DNA from: Streptomyces asiaticus
GTDB lineage: Bacteria; Actinomycetota; Actinomycetes; Streptomycetales; Streptomycetaceae
Direction of reading: 5' to 3'
NCBI RefSeq assembly: GCF_018138715.1
Contig: NZ_JAGSHX010000006.1
Location: forward strand, 8,060,001 to 8,124,000
Length of the DNA stretch: 64,000 nucleotides
Shown: one piece after another, positions 16,830-25,175 of the stretch
Numbering within the stretch: the stretch's first letter is position 1
How the letters are laid out: every line of letters starts with the position of its first letter
Position numbers and translations under genes: made by a program
Notes under the pieces: model-generated
Database searches by the model: none
The model's input: only the letters and a program-made list of their open reading frames with translations
What the model was told of the DNA's origin: nothing

Positions 16830-17498
16830 ATGGCCGACGCAGTGGTCTTCGACATGGACGGCGTGCTCGTCGAGAGCGAGCACCTGTGGGAGGAGCTGTG
16901 GGCCGCCTACGCCGCCGAACGCGGCCGCACCTGGGGCCCGGAGCAGACGCGCGACGTCCAGGGGATGAGCGCCCCCGAGTGGGCCGCCTACCTCACCCGG
17001 TTCTGCGGGGCGGGTGACGCCGCCACCACCACCGAGCAGGCCGTCGTCGACGGCATGGTCCAGGCCCTGGCCGACGGCCGCATCGGCCTGCTGCCCGGGG
17101 CCCGCGAGATGATCACCGCCACCGCCGAGCTCGCCCCCGTGGCGCTTGCCTCCTCCGCGCCGCGCCGGGTGATCGACGCCGTTCTCGTCCACCACGGCGT
17201 CGACCACCACTTCAAGGCGACCGTCTCCAGCGCCGAGGTGGACCGCGGCAAGCCGAGCCCGGACGTCTATCTGGCCGCCGCGCGCGCCCTCGGCGTGGCC
17301 CCGGAGCGCTGTCTGGCGGTGGAGGACTCCAGCAACGGGCTGCGCGCCGCCGCGGCCGCCGGGATGACCGTCGTGGCCATCCCGAATCCGCAGTACCCAC
17401 CCGCCGAGGACGCCCTGGCCGGCGCCGCTTACCGTTCTTCGGACCACCATGCCGTACGTGACTTCCTGCTCAGCAGGCTCGACCCCCGAGGGGAGTGA
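16830..17498 (+). CDS. HAD-superfamily phosphatase (beta-phosphoglucomutase-like subfamily)
   Basis: A 222-residue cytoplasmic hydrolase, start ATG 16830. All four HAD motifs are present: nucleophile and acid Asp in VVFDMDGVLVESEH, Ser in LASSAPRR, Lys in DRGKPSPDVYL and the acidic pair region AVEDSSNGLRAA. The cap fits the sugar-phosphate phosphatase/beta-PGM subfamily. It is the first gene of a five-gene coupled operon (HAD, 2-hydroxyacid dehydrogenase, FGGY kinase, DhaK-DhaL, RpiB-like). A phosphatase in a kinase pathway may detoxify a misphosphorylated or dead-end sugar phosphate; this is inference. Confidence 0.88.
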   Translation: MADAVVFDMDGVLVESEHLWEELWAAYAAERGRTWGPEQTRDVQGMSAPEWAAYLTRFCGAGDAATTTEQAVVDGMVQALADGRIGLLPGAREMITATAELAPVALASSAPRRVIDAVLVHHGVDHHFKATVSSAEVDRGKPSPDVYLAAARALGVAPERCLAVEDSSNGLRAAAAAGMTVVAIPNPQYPPAEDALAGAAYRSSDHHAVRDFLLSRLDPRGE

Positions 17499-18574
17499 CC
17501 GACATGACCACGGTCCTGGTATCCGGCGACGACTTCATCGCCCCCGAGCTGTTCTCCGCCGCCCTGAGCGAGAGCCTGCCCTCCGCCGGGCTGACCTTCC
17601 GCACGCTGCGCACCCGCTGGCCGAACGAACCCTTCGGGCCGGTCGGGGCCGACGGGCAGGGGAACGGCGGGGTCAAGGAGGCCAGCGGCACCGAGGAGCA
17701 GGTGCTGGAGGCGCTCGGCGACGCGAGTGTCGCCCTCACCCAGATGGCGCCCTTCACCGCCCGTGTCATCCGCGAGGCACCCGCGCTGAAGTTCATCGGC
17801 GTGGCCCGCGGCGGCCCGGTCAACGTGGACCTGGCCGCCGCCACCGCCGCCGGGATCCCCGTCACCCTCACACCGGGCCGCAACGCCGCCGCGGCCGCCG
17901 AGTTCGCCGTCGGCCTGATCCTCGCCGCCATGCGCCGCATCACCCAGGCCGACGCGGCCCTCAAGGAGGGCATCTGGCGCGGTGACTACTACGCCTACGA
18001 GAACGCGGGTCTCGAGCTCGACGGCGCCACCGTCGGCCTCGTCGGGTACGGGGCCATCGGCTCGATCGTGGCCCGGGTGCTGCGTGCCTTCGGCGCACAC
18101 GTCCTCGTCTCCGATCCGTACGCGGACCAGGCGCGGGCACACGCCGACGGTGTCGAGCTCACCGCCCTGGAGGACCTGCTGCGGCGCAGCTCCGTGGTGA
18201 GCCTGCACGCCCGGGTCACCCCCGAGACCCGGCATCTGCTCAACGCCGACAACCTCGCGCTGCTGCCCGAGGGCGCCGTCCTCGTCAACTCGGCCCGCGG
18301 TGAACTGCTCGACTACGCCCCGCTGCCCGGCCTGCTGGAGTCCGGCCGGCTCGGCGCGCTCGCCCTCGACGTCTACGACATCGAGCCGCCCCCGGCCGAC
18401 TGGCCGCTGCACAAGGCCCCCAACGTCATCACCACCCCCCACCTGGCGGGCGCCACCCGGCAGACCGCCGACCGGGCCGCCCTGATCACCGCAGGCGAAG
18501 CCGCCCGCTTCCTGCGCGGCGAACCGCTGCGGCACGTGGCCAATCCGGAGGTGCTGACCGGGAGCCGGCCATGA
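17495..18574 (+). CDS. D-2-hydroxyacid dehydrogenase (phosphoglycerate dehydrogenase-like)
   Basis: A protein of about 359 residues, from GTG 17495 overlapping the HAD stop, or ATG 17504 nine bases on. It has the Rossmann motif GLVGYGAIGSIVARVL and the catalytic Arg (NSARGELLD), Glu (DVYDIEPPP) and His (TPHLAGAT) of the D-isomer-specific 2-hydroxyacid dehydrogenases. These reduce 2-keto acids or oxidise D-2-hydroxy acids with NAD(P). No ACT domain is present, so it is not the feedback-controlled serine enzyme. Its place between a phosphatase and tetrulose-type kinases suggests it handles a C4 (erythronate-like) acid or phospho-acid, which is not proven. Confidence 0.88.
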   Translation: MTDMTTVLVSGDDFIAPELFSAALSESLPSAGLTFRTLRTRWPNEPFGPVGADGQGNGGVKEASGTEEQVLEALGDASVALTQMAPFTARVIREAPALKFIGVARGGPVNVDLAAATAAGIPVTLTPGRNAAAAAEFAVGLILAAMRRITQADAALKEGIWRGDYYAYENAGLELDGATVGLVGYGAIGSIVARVLRAFGAHVLVSDPYADQARAHADGVELTALEDLLRRSSVVSLHARVTPETRHLLNADNLALLPEGAVLVNSARGELLDYAPLPGLLESGRLGALALDVYDIEPPPADWPLHKAPNVITTPHLAGATRQTADRAALITAGEAARFLRGEPLRHVANPEVLTGSRP

Positions 18575-20031
18575 TCGTCGGAGTCGACATCGGCACCTCG
18601 GTCACCAAGGCCCAGCTGATCTCCCGCGACGGCCGTAACACCCCCGCGCACGAGGCCCGCAGCACCGTCTACACCCTGCCCGGACACCGCGTCGAGCAGG
18701 ACCTGGACGACGTCGTGGGCACCGTGGAGACCGTCGTACGGGCGGCGCTCGCCGACGCCGCGCAGCTGGGCGACGAACCGGCCGAGGCCCTGGCCCTCAC
18801 CGGTCAGGGCGACGGCCTGTGGCTGCGCGACGCCTCGGGCGCCTCCGTCGGCCGCGCGCTGTCCTGGATGGACGGCCGGGCCGCGGACCGGCTCGACCGG
18901 TGGACCGCCGACGGCACCCTGCACGCCCTGCACCGGCGCACCGGCGTCGGGCTCTTCCCCGGCTCCGCGGCGCCCCTGCTGGCGCATCTGGCCGCGCACG
19001 AGCCGGAGCGGCTGGCGGCCGCCGAGGTCGCCGGGTACTGCGTGGACGCCGTCGTACAACGGCTGACCGGCGCGGTGACCGTCGACGTCTCCGACGCCTC
19101 GCAGCCGTTCCTCGACGTGGCCACCCGTACGTACGACGAGACCGCGCTCGAGCTGTGCGGGCTCTCCGCACACCGCCGGCTGCTGCCGGACCCGGCGCCG
19201 CCCGGCACCCTGCACCGGCTGCTGCCCGACGCCGCCCGGCGGCTGGGCCTGCCCGCGGGGCTGCCGGTCTCCGCCGGCCCGTTCGACATCCCCGCCTGCG
19301 CCTTCGGCTCGGGGGTCGCCGAACCGGGCGAGGGCAACCTCATCATCGGCACCACCCTCGCCGCCCAGGTCCTGGACACCGAGCCGCGCCCGGCGCTCGC
19401 CGAGGACCCGGCCGGGATGGTGCTGGCCACCCCGTACGAGGGCCGGTTCCTGCGGGTCATGCCCGCCATGATCGGCACCGCGGGCCTGGACTGGCTGCTG
19501 AAGCTGCTCGATGTGAAGATCGAGGCGCTGGACGCGCTGCTCGTCCAGTCCCCGCCCGGCGCCGCGGGCGTCACCGCGCTGCCGTTCCTGTCCACCAGCG
19601 GCGAGCGCGCGCCCTTCGTCGACCCGCGGGCCCGCGGCCGGTTCGACGGCCTCTCCCCGCTGGCCGGCCGCGCCGACCTGATACGGGCGCTGTGCGAGGC
19701 CGTCGCCTACTCGGCCCGGCACTGCATGGAAACCCTCGGCGTCACCCGCACCGTCACCGCCTGCGGCGGTGGCGCGCGCTCCGGGGAGTGGGCGCGCATC
19801 TTCGCCGGTGTCCTCGGCGGCGACCTGGAGGTCTGCGACGACGCCGTGGGCATCCGCGGCGCGGCCCATGTCGCCTGGCGCTCCCTGGGCACCCCGGTCG
19901 ACCCCGGCGCCTGGCGCGCCCGCCTCCGTACCGTCACCGCCGAGCGCGGGCTGATCGACCACTACGCCGAGGGCTACGCCGCCTACCGCCAGACCCTCGA
20001 CACCGCACGCGAAGGCTGGAGCACACGATGA
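18571..20031 (+). CDS. FGGY-family carbohydrate kinase, erythritol-kinase (EryA)-like
   Basis: A 486-residue kinase, start ATG 18571 overlapping the previous stop. The FGGY signs are the N-terminal ATPase fold (GVDIGTSVTKAQLISRDG), TGQGDGLWLRD and SWMDGRAADRL in the first domain, and the second-domain phosphate motif TACGGGARSGEWARIF. The TGQGDG-W segment is typical of the EryA/erythritol-kinase branch rather than xylulokinase or glycerol kinase. It phosphorylates a sugar or polyol at the cost of ATP. A second, related kinase lies at 46830-48446 in another DeoR-linked operon. The exact substrate needs an assay. Confidence 0.87.
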   Translation: MIVGVDIGTSVTKAQLISRDGRNTPAHEARSTVYTLPGHRVEQDLDDVVGTVETVVRAALADAAQLGDEPAEALALTGQGDGLWLRDASGASVGRALSWMDGRAADRLDRWTADGTLHALHRRTGVGLFPGSAAPLLAHLAAHEPERLAAAEVAGYCVDAVVQRLTGAVTVDVSDASQPFLDVATRTYDETALELCGLSAHRRLLPDPAPPGTLHRLLPDAARRLGLPAGLPVSAGPFDIPACAFGSGVAEPGEGNLIIGTTLAAQVLDTEPRPALAEDPAGMVLATPYEGRFLRVMPAMIGTAGLDWLLKLLDVKIEALDALLVQSPPGAAGVTALPFLSTSGERAPFVDPRARGRFDGLSPLAGRADLIRALCEAVAYSARHCMETLGVTRTVTACGGGARSGEWARIFAGVLGGDLEVCDDAVGIRGAAHVAWRSLGTPVDPGAWRARLRTVTAERGLIDHYAEGYAAYRQTLDTAREGWSTR

Positions 20032-21773
20032 CCAGGCTCTTCAACGACCCCGCCCGGTTCACCGACGACATGATCACGGGCTTCGCCGCCGCCCATCCCG
20101 GGCATGTACGGGCCGTGCCCGGCGGTGTGGTGCGCACCCGCCCCGCCCGCGCGGGCAAGGTGGCCGTGCTCACCGGTGGCGGCTCCGGCCACTACCCCGC
20201 CTTCTGCGGTGTCGTCGGCCCCGGATTCGCCGACGGCTCGGTCATCGGCGATGTCTTCACCTCTCCGTCGGCCGCCCGCGCCCGCTCGGTCGCCGAGGCG
20301 GCGGAGGCGGGCGGCGGTGTCCTCTTCCTCTTCGGCAACTACGCGGGGGACGTGATGAACTTCCGGCTGGCGGCACGGCAGTTGGAGGGCGACGGGATTC
20401 CCGCCCGCTGCTTCGCCGTCACCGATGACATCGCCTCCGCCCCCGCCGACCAGACGGCGCGACGGCGTGGCATCGCGGGTGGCTTCGTCGTCTTCAAGAC
20501 CGCGTCCGCGGCGGCCGAGGAAGGCGCCTCGCTGGAGGAGGTCGTCCGCGTCGCCGAGCACACCAACGCCCGTACCCGCACGCTCGGCGTGGCCTTCGAC
20601 GGCTGCACCCTGCCGGGTGCCGAAGCGCCCCTGTTCACCGTTCCCGAGGGCCGGTTGGGCCTCGGCCTCGGCATCCACGGCGAACCGGGGGTCAGCGAGG
20701 ACACCCTGGGCACCGCGGAGGACCTGGCCCGCGCCCTGGTGACGGGGCTGCTCGCGGACCGGCCCGCCGGGGTGGGCGACGGCGGGCGGGTCGCGGTCGT
20801 CCTGAACGGGCTCGGCGCCACGAAGTACGAGGAGCTGTACGTGCTGTGGGGCGCGGTGGCCCGCCAACTGGACGAGGCGGGGCTCACGCCCGTACGCCCC
20901 GAGGTCGGCGAACTCGTCACCAGTCTCGACATGGCCGGCTGCTCGCTGACCCTGAGCTGGCTGGACGAGGAGCTGGAGCGGCTGTGGCTCGCCCCGGCCG
21001 ACACCCCGGCCTTCTGCCGTACGGCACCGCCGGAACCCCCGCTGGACGACGCCGCCGTGCGGCCCGCCGCGGCCCCGCGCCGCCCGGAGCGGTCCGCCGC
21101 CACGGCGTCCGGCGCGGCGGTCGAGGTCGCCGAACTGGCCGTCCACGCACTGCGCGCCGCCCGCGACGTACTGCACCGGGACGCGGAGGACCTGGGCCGG
21201 CTGGACGCGGTGGCGGGCGACGGCGACCACGGCCGTGGCATGTCCAAGGGCGTCGACGCGGCCCTGGCGGCCGCCGAGAAGGCGCACACCGACCGGCTCG
21301 CCCCGGCGGCGGTGCTGGCCGCCGCGGGGGACGCCTGGGCGGCGGAGGCCGGGGGCACCTCGGGGGCGCTGTGGGGCGTGGGCCTGCGCGCCATCGGCGC
21401 GGCGCTGCCCGCCGACCGGGCGCCGGAGCGCGAGGAGCTGGCATCCGCCGCCGCGGACGCGCTCACTGCGGTCACCTCGCTCGGCGGGGCCGAAGTGGGC
21501 GACAAGACCCTGGTCGACGCCCTCGCGCCGTTCGCCACCGCCTTCGCGACGGGGCTGCGGACCGGAGCCCCGGTCTCCGAGGCGTACGCGTCCGCCGTGG
21601 CCGAAGCCCGTACGGCCGCCGAGAACACCGCCGGGCTGCGCCCCCGCCTGGGCCGCGCCCGCCCCCTCGCCGACCGCAGCGTCGGCACCCCCGACCCCGG
21701 AGCCACCTCACTCGCCGCGGTGCTGACCGCGGTGACCACACTCCGCGCGACGACAGGAAGCGAATCCGTATGA
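20028..21773 (+). CDS. Fused DhaK-DhaL kinase (dihydroxyacetone/erythrulose kinase-type)
   Basis: A 581-residue ATP-dependent ketose kinase, start ATG 20028 overlapping the FGGY stop. Residues 1-330 form DhaK ([11 protein letters not shown] and [10 protein letters not shown], with the substrate-binding His in LGIHGEPGV). After a Pro/Ala linker, residues 370-570 form DhaL, with the Mg-ADP Asp motif [21 protein letters not shown] and [10 protein letters not shown] fused DhaK-DhaL uses ATP directly, unlike PTS-dependent DhaKLM. In mycobacteria, proteins of this shape beside RpiB-like isomerases are erythrulose kinases (DerK/LerK). That context is matched here, so a tetrulose substrate is more likely than dihydroxyacetone. 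Confidence 0.88.
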   Translation: MTRLFNDPARFTDDMITGFAAAHPGHVRAVPGGVVRTRPARAGKVAVLTGGGSGHYPAFCGVVGPGFADGSVIGDVFTSPSAARARSVAEAAEAGGGVLFLFGNYAGDVMNFRLAARQLEGDGIPARCFAVTDDIASAPADQTARRRGIAGGFVVFKTASAAAEEGASLEEVVRVAEHTNARTRTLGVAFDGCTLPGAEAPLFTVPEGRLGLGLGIHGEPGVSEDTLGTAEDLARALVTGLLADRPAGVGDGGRVAVVLNGLGATKYEELYVLWGAVARQLDEAGLTPVRPEVGELVTSLDMAGCSLTLSWLDEELERLWLAPADTPAFCRTAPPEPPLDDAAVRPAAAPRRPERSAATASGAAVEVAELAVHALRAARDVLHRDAEDLGRLDAVAGDGDHGRGMSKGVDAALAAAEKAHTDRLAPAAVLAAAGDAWAAEAGGTSGALWGVGLRAIGAALPADRAPEREELASAAADALTAVTSLGGAEVGDKTLVDALAPFATAFATGLRTGAPVSEAYASAVAEARTAAENTAGLRPRLGRARPLADRSVGTPDPGATSLAAVLTAVTTLRATTGSESV

Positions 21774-22234
21774 CCACCGCGCATGCCTTCCGGATCGTCG
21801 TCGGCTGCGACGACGCCGGTTACGACTACAAGGAAGCCCTCAAGCGGGATCTACAGGCCGACCCCCGGGTCGCCGAGGTCATCGACGTCGGCGTGGGCAG
21901 CGACGAGCACACCGCCTATCCGCACGTCGCGGTGGAAGCGGCCCGCCGCGTGGCCGAAGGCGCCGCCGACCGCGCCCTGTTGGTGTGCGGCACCGGCCTC
22001 GGCGTGGCCATCAGCGCCAACAAGGTCCCCGGCATCCGCGCGGTCACCGCCCACGACACCTACTCCGTGCGCCGCTCGGTCCTCAGCAACAACGCCCAGG
22101 TGCTCTGCTTCGGCCAGCGCGTCATCGGCCTGGAGCTCGCCCGCGCGCTCACCGACGACTGGCTCGCGCAGAGCTTCGACGAGACCTCCCCGTCGGCGGA
22201 GAAGGTCGCCGCCATCCGGAGCTACGAGGGTTGA
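21770..22234 (+). CDS. RpiB/LacAB-family sugar-phosphate isomerase, tetrulose-phosphate type
   Basis: A 154-residue isomerase, start ATG 21770 overlapping the DhaKL stop. It begins with [20 protein letters not shown] and carries the active-site Cys in [19 protein letters not shown], then [20 protein letters not shown]. The [12 protein letters not shown] stretch differs from ribose-5-phosphate isomerase B and resembles the EryI/DerI-type enzymes that turn D-erythrulose 4-phosphate into D-erythrose 4-phosphate. It is the last gene of the operon and overlaps the convergent methyltransferase gene by 13 bases. Erythrose 4-phosphate would enter the pentose phosphate pathway. Confidence 0.85.
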   Translation: MTTAHAFRIVVGCDDAGYDYKEALKRDLQADPRVAEVIDVGVGSDEHTAYPHVAVEAARRVAEGAADRALLVCGTGLGVAISANKVPGIRAVTAHDTYSVRRSVLSNNAQVLCFGQRVIGLELARALTDDWLAQSFDETSPSAEKVAAIRSYEG

Positions 22235-23076
22235 TCGAGCGCGGGCCGGGCGGCGGTGCGCTGTCCGATCCGGAGCACGCTCAGACAGCGGCGTGGCGCC
22301 CGGTCGCCCATGCGGGTGAGGATGCGCTCGGCGATGGCGTCGAGCAGGGGCTCGCGGACGTCGCGGTCGAGTCTCCGGTAGAGCGACGTCGAGCGGAGGT
22401 GATCGGCGAAGCCTTCCCCGGTGAACCACTGAACGGTCGGGTACCAGCGCACGGTCGTCGGGCCGAACAGGTCGCCGGGGTCGTCGACCGGCCCCCAGCC
22501 CTCGTCGGTGCCGCGTACGTCGTCCTCGAGCGGCGGATGGCCCCAGTCGGGGTTCCCGGGGCAGAACCGCTCGTGGAGATCGGCGGTCTCGGCGTACACC
22601 TCAGGCTCTCCAGGCCGGCGGACGACGACGTGGCCGAGCAGCGCCAGCCGGCCGCCGGGGCGGAGTACGTCGTGCGCTCGGCGCCAGCCGATCGACGGGT
22701 CGACCCAGTGCCAGGAGGACGCGGCCACGAGGGTGTCGAAGCGGGCGCCGCGGTCGTCCCACTCCTCGAATGTCGATGTCTCGACTTCGACGCCGGGGAA
22801 GGCGGCGAGCCGCCGGCGCGCGAGCGCGGCCATGTCCCGGCCCGGCTCGATGGCGGTCACCGAGCATCCGAGCGCCGCCAGCGAGCGCGTCGCCTGCCCG
22901 GTACCGCAGCCCACCTCCAGTACCGACGACCTCTCGTCCATGCCGGTGATGTCGACGAGGTCCGCGAACAGCTGGTCGGGGTACCCCGGCCGGACCCGGT
23001 CGTAGACCTCGGCCACCTCGTTGAACACCCGCCCGAGGTCGCGTCGGTTCGTGCGCTTCTCCGGATCACCAGTCAC
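22222..23076 (-). CDS. Class I SAM-dependent methyltransferase
   Basis: About 284 residues from GTG 23076 ([15 protein letters not shown]); starts at 23100 and 23115 are possible and none has a good ribosome site. The SAM-binding glycine loop is [20 protein letters not shown] (motif I), followed by [17 protein letters not shown] and the [12 protein letters not shown] motif. This is the Methyltransf_11/25 type acting on a small molecule, with no further hint of substrate. Its 3' end overlaps the isomerase gene of the opposite strand. The downstream side of the neighbouring hydrolase is closed by a hairpin, so it is probably monocistronic. Confidence 0.87.
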   Translation of the reverse strand: MTGDPEKRTNRRDLGRVFNEVAEVYDRVRPGYPDQLFADLVDITGMDERSSVLEVGCGTGQATRSLAALGCSVTAIEPGRDMAALARRRLAAFPGVEVETSTFEEWDDRGARFDTLVAASSWHWVDPSIGWRRAHDVLRPGGRLALLGHVVVRRPGEPEVYAETADLHERFCPGNPDWGHPPLEDDVRGTDEGWGPVDDPGDLFGPTTVRWYPTVQWFTGEGFADHLRSTSLYRRLDRDVREPLLDAIAERILTRMGDRAPRRCLSVLRIGQRTAARPALDQPS

Positions 23077-23128
23077 GAGCGCACAAGCTATGGGGCTCAT
23101 CCACGGGGACGCCACCGGTTAAATCGGC

Positions 23129-23160
23129 GGTGCCCGCCGGTCGGGTGGCCGGCGGGCACC
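23129..23160. terminator. Terminator hairpin after the alpha/beta hydrolase
   Basis: A perfect 12-bp stem, GGTGCCCGCCGG (23129-23140) with CCGGCGGGCACC (23149-23160), and an 8-base loop, 11 bases past the hydrolase stop at 23172. Confidence 0.8.
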
Positions 23161-23171
23161 TGGTGGGGTGG

Positions 23172-24089
23172 TCAGCCGGCCAGGTGCGTGCCGAAGAACG
23201 CGGTGAGTTCGGCCACGGCGGGGGTGACGTATTCGTCCCTGTCGTACAGGTCGATGTGGCTGGCGCCGTCGATGATGACCAGTCGTTTGGGCTCGGCCGC
23301 CCTCTCGATCGCTTCCCTGCTGAAGTAGGCGGTCTCCGCCTCCGAACCGGCGATCATCAGCAGGGGGCGGGGCGAGATGAGCCGGATCATCGCGTACGAG
23401 TCGTACTGGGCGATCAGGTCGATGGAGCGCAGCACCCATCCCTGGTTCGCGCGCGGGTGGTGGCCGCGCGGGGTGCGGTAGAACTCGTACGTCTCCCGGA
23501 ACTGCCGGGTGGCGGTCTCCAGCAGCTCCTCGGCGTTGTCGGGGATCCATGCCTCCAGCCGAGGGGCCGCGCCGTGTGCCTCCGCGGTGCGCAGTGCGCC
23601 GGCCTGGTCGAGCAGGGCCTGGAGGACCGCCGGGTCCTGGGCGCGGCCCAGCCCCTCGCGGAACACCGACCCGAGGTCCACGGCGCTGACCGTGGCGACG
23701 CTCTTGATGCGGTGGTCGGTCTGCGCGGCGTAGGGGACGTAACCGCCGGACGCGCAGATGCCCAGAGCGCCGATACGGTCCGGGTCGATGTCGGCACGGG
23801 TGGTCAGATAGGTCACGGCGGACTTGATGTCCTCGGCCCGCTGGAAGGGGTTCTCCAGACCTCGCGGCTCGCCCTCGCTCTCGCCCTGGTAGGCGGCGTC
23901 GAAGACGAGCGCGGCGAACCCGGCGTCGGCCAGGCGTCCGGCGTAGACGCTCGGGCTCTGTTCCTTCACACCGCCTCCCGGGTGGGAGATGACAACGGCC
24001 GGCAACCGGCCGCCGGTGTGGTCGTCGGGGGTGAAGAGAATCCCGGCGATGGCGAGCTGGCTGCTGGGGAAGGTGACGTTGGCCTTCAT
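23172..24089 (-). CDS. Alpha/beta hydrolase (dienelactone hydrolase/YcjY-like)
   Basis: A 305-residue hydrolase. The start is ATG 24089 (MKANVTFPSSQLAIAG) with AAGGAG upstream; longer frames to 24158 or 24234 run through the promoter. The nucleophile elbow is GALGICASGGYVPYAA and the catalytic His is in IDGASHIDLYD. PAVVISHPGGGVKEQ near the N-terminus forms the oxyanion region. YcjY-like and DLH-like proteins hydrolyse esters or lactones; the substrate is unknown. It is divergent from an MmyB-type regulator, with a palindrome in between, a common pairing in which the regulator represses the enzyme. Confidence 0.87.
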   Translation of the reverse strand: MKANVTFPSSQLAIAGILFTPDDHTGGRLPAVVISHPGGGVKEQSPSVYAGRLADAGFAALVFDAAYQGESEGEPRGLENPFQRAEDIKSAVTYLTTRADIDPDRIGALGICASGGYVPYAAQTDHRIKSVATVSAVDLGSVFREGLGRAQDPAVLQALLDQAGALRTAEAHGAAPRLEAWIPDNAEELLETATRQFRETYEFYRTPRGHHPRANQGWVLRSIDLIAQYDSYAMIRLISPRPLLMIAGSEAETAYFSREAIERAAEPKRLVIIDGASHIDLYDRDEYVTPAVAELTAFFGTHLAG

Positions 24090-24188
24090 GGTTCCGTGGC
24101 TCCTTGGGCGGGGTGAGTGGGGCGGGCCGTCCGACGGCCACCTCGCCGACGCTCGCACGCGGTACGGAGGTGGGTAAGGGGCGTCTTC

Positions 24189-24216
24189 TGTCCCCGGACA
24201 GCGCTGTCCTGGGACA
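24189..24216. promoter_or_regulatory. Palindromic operator between hydrolase and MmyB-type regulator
   Basis: A 28-base near-perfect palindrome: TGTCCCCGGACAGC (24189-24202) joined directly to GCTGTCCTGGGACA (24203-24216), one mismatch pair. It lies in the divergent promoter region, about 48 bases before the regulator start and 100 bases before the hydrolase start. It is the likely binding site of the regulator. Confidence 0.7.
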
Positions 24217-24263
24217 CGCCAGGCCCCCTGTCACGGGCCTCGTTGTTTGTCAGACTTGTGGCT

Positions 24264-25133
24264 ATGAGCAGCAGCGACCCGCACCACAGCGAACTGGGCG
24301 CCTTCCTCAAGGCGCGGCGCAGGGAGCTGAGCCCGGCCCAGGTCGGGCTGCCCGATTCGGCGGGCAGGCGCAGGGTCAGGGGTCTGCGCCGGGAGGAGGT
24401 GGCCTTGCTGGCGTCGATCAGCCCCGACTACTACACGCGTCTGGAGCAGGGCCGCCGCCAGGCTTCCGAACCGGTGCTGGACACCCTTGCGCGCGTTCTC
24501 CGGCTCGACGACGGTGAGCGTGCCTACCTGTTCGAACTGTCCGGCCGGGACGCCGCCCGGCCCCGTCGGCGCACCGCACAGAAGGTTCACCCGCAGCTTC
24601 GGCGGCTGCTGGACGACCTCGCCACCACGCCGGCCGTCGTCCTGGGCCGGCGCACGGACATCCTCGCCTGGAACCCCATGGCCGCCGCGCTGTTCACCGA
24701 CTTCGCGCGCATCCCGGTGGAACAACGCAACTTCGTACGGCTGGTCTTCCGCGAACCGGCCATCAGGGCGCTGTACCCGGACTGGGACTGGGTGGCCCAG
24801 ACCAGCCTGGCGCAGCTGCGCATGGCGGCCGCCCGGGACCCGAACGATCCACGGCTGGCCAAACTGGTGGGCGAGCTGTCGCTTCAGGACCCCGACTTCC
24901 GGCGGTGGTGGGGCGCCCATCGCGTCGCCGTCCAGGGCACCGGCACGAAGGTCCTCCACCATCCGGTCGTCGGTGAACTCACCCTCGACTGGTCCTTCCT
25001 CACCTGCGCCGACGACCCCGACCAGCAGCTGATCACCCTGACCGCCGAGCCCGGCACCCCCAGCCACGACCGGCTGCGCATCCTCGCTTCATGGGCGGCG
25101 CGATCGGCCGGCCACCCGGTGGCGGACGGCTGA
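24264..25133 (+). CDS. XRE-family regulator with MmyB-like ligand-binding domain
   Basis: A 289-residue regulator, start ATG 24264. The helix-turn-helix is in RRVRGLRREEVALLASISPD with YYTRLEQGRRQASEPVLDTL. Residues about 100-280 are the MmyB-like domain (PAVVLGRRTDILAWNPMAAA, DWDWVAQTSLAQLRMAA), a PAS-related pocket thought to bind fatty-acid-like ligands, named after the methylenomycin regulator MmyB. Such genes usually repress a divergent oxidoreductase or hydrolase; here that is the alpha/beta hydrolase across the 24189-24216 palindrome. Confidence 0.9.
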   Translation: MSSSDPHHSELGAFLKARRRELSPAQVGLPDSAGRRRVRGLRREEVALLASISPDYYTRLEQGRRQASEPVLDTLARVLRLDDGERAYLFELSGRDAARPRRRTAQKVHPQLRRLLDDLATTPAVVLGRRTDILAWNPMAAALFTDFARIPVEQRNFVRLVFREPAIRALYPDWDWVAQTSLAQLRMAAARDPNDPRLAKLVGELSLQDPDFRRWWGAHRVAVQGTGTKVLHHPVVGELTLDWSFLTCADDPDQQLITLTAEPGTPSHDRLRILASWAARSAGHPVADG

Positions 25134-25175
25134 CGCACGGTTCTCAGCGGATGGGTTCCGCCGGTGGTGGTGCGG

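Noticed and set aside
18373..19962. Minus-strand frame opposite the FGGY kinase
   Set aside because: No recognisable motif; the kinase on the other strand shows all family motifs.
18571..20031. Autoinducer-2 kinase (LsrK)
   Set aside because: Some FGGY kinases in such loci carry this label, but no lsr transporter or LsrF/G-type gene is present and the neighbours point to sugar metabolism.
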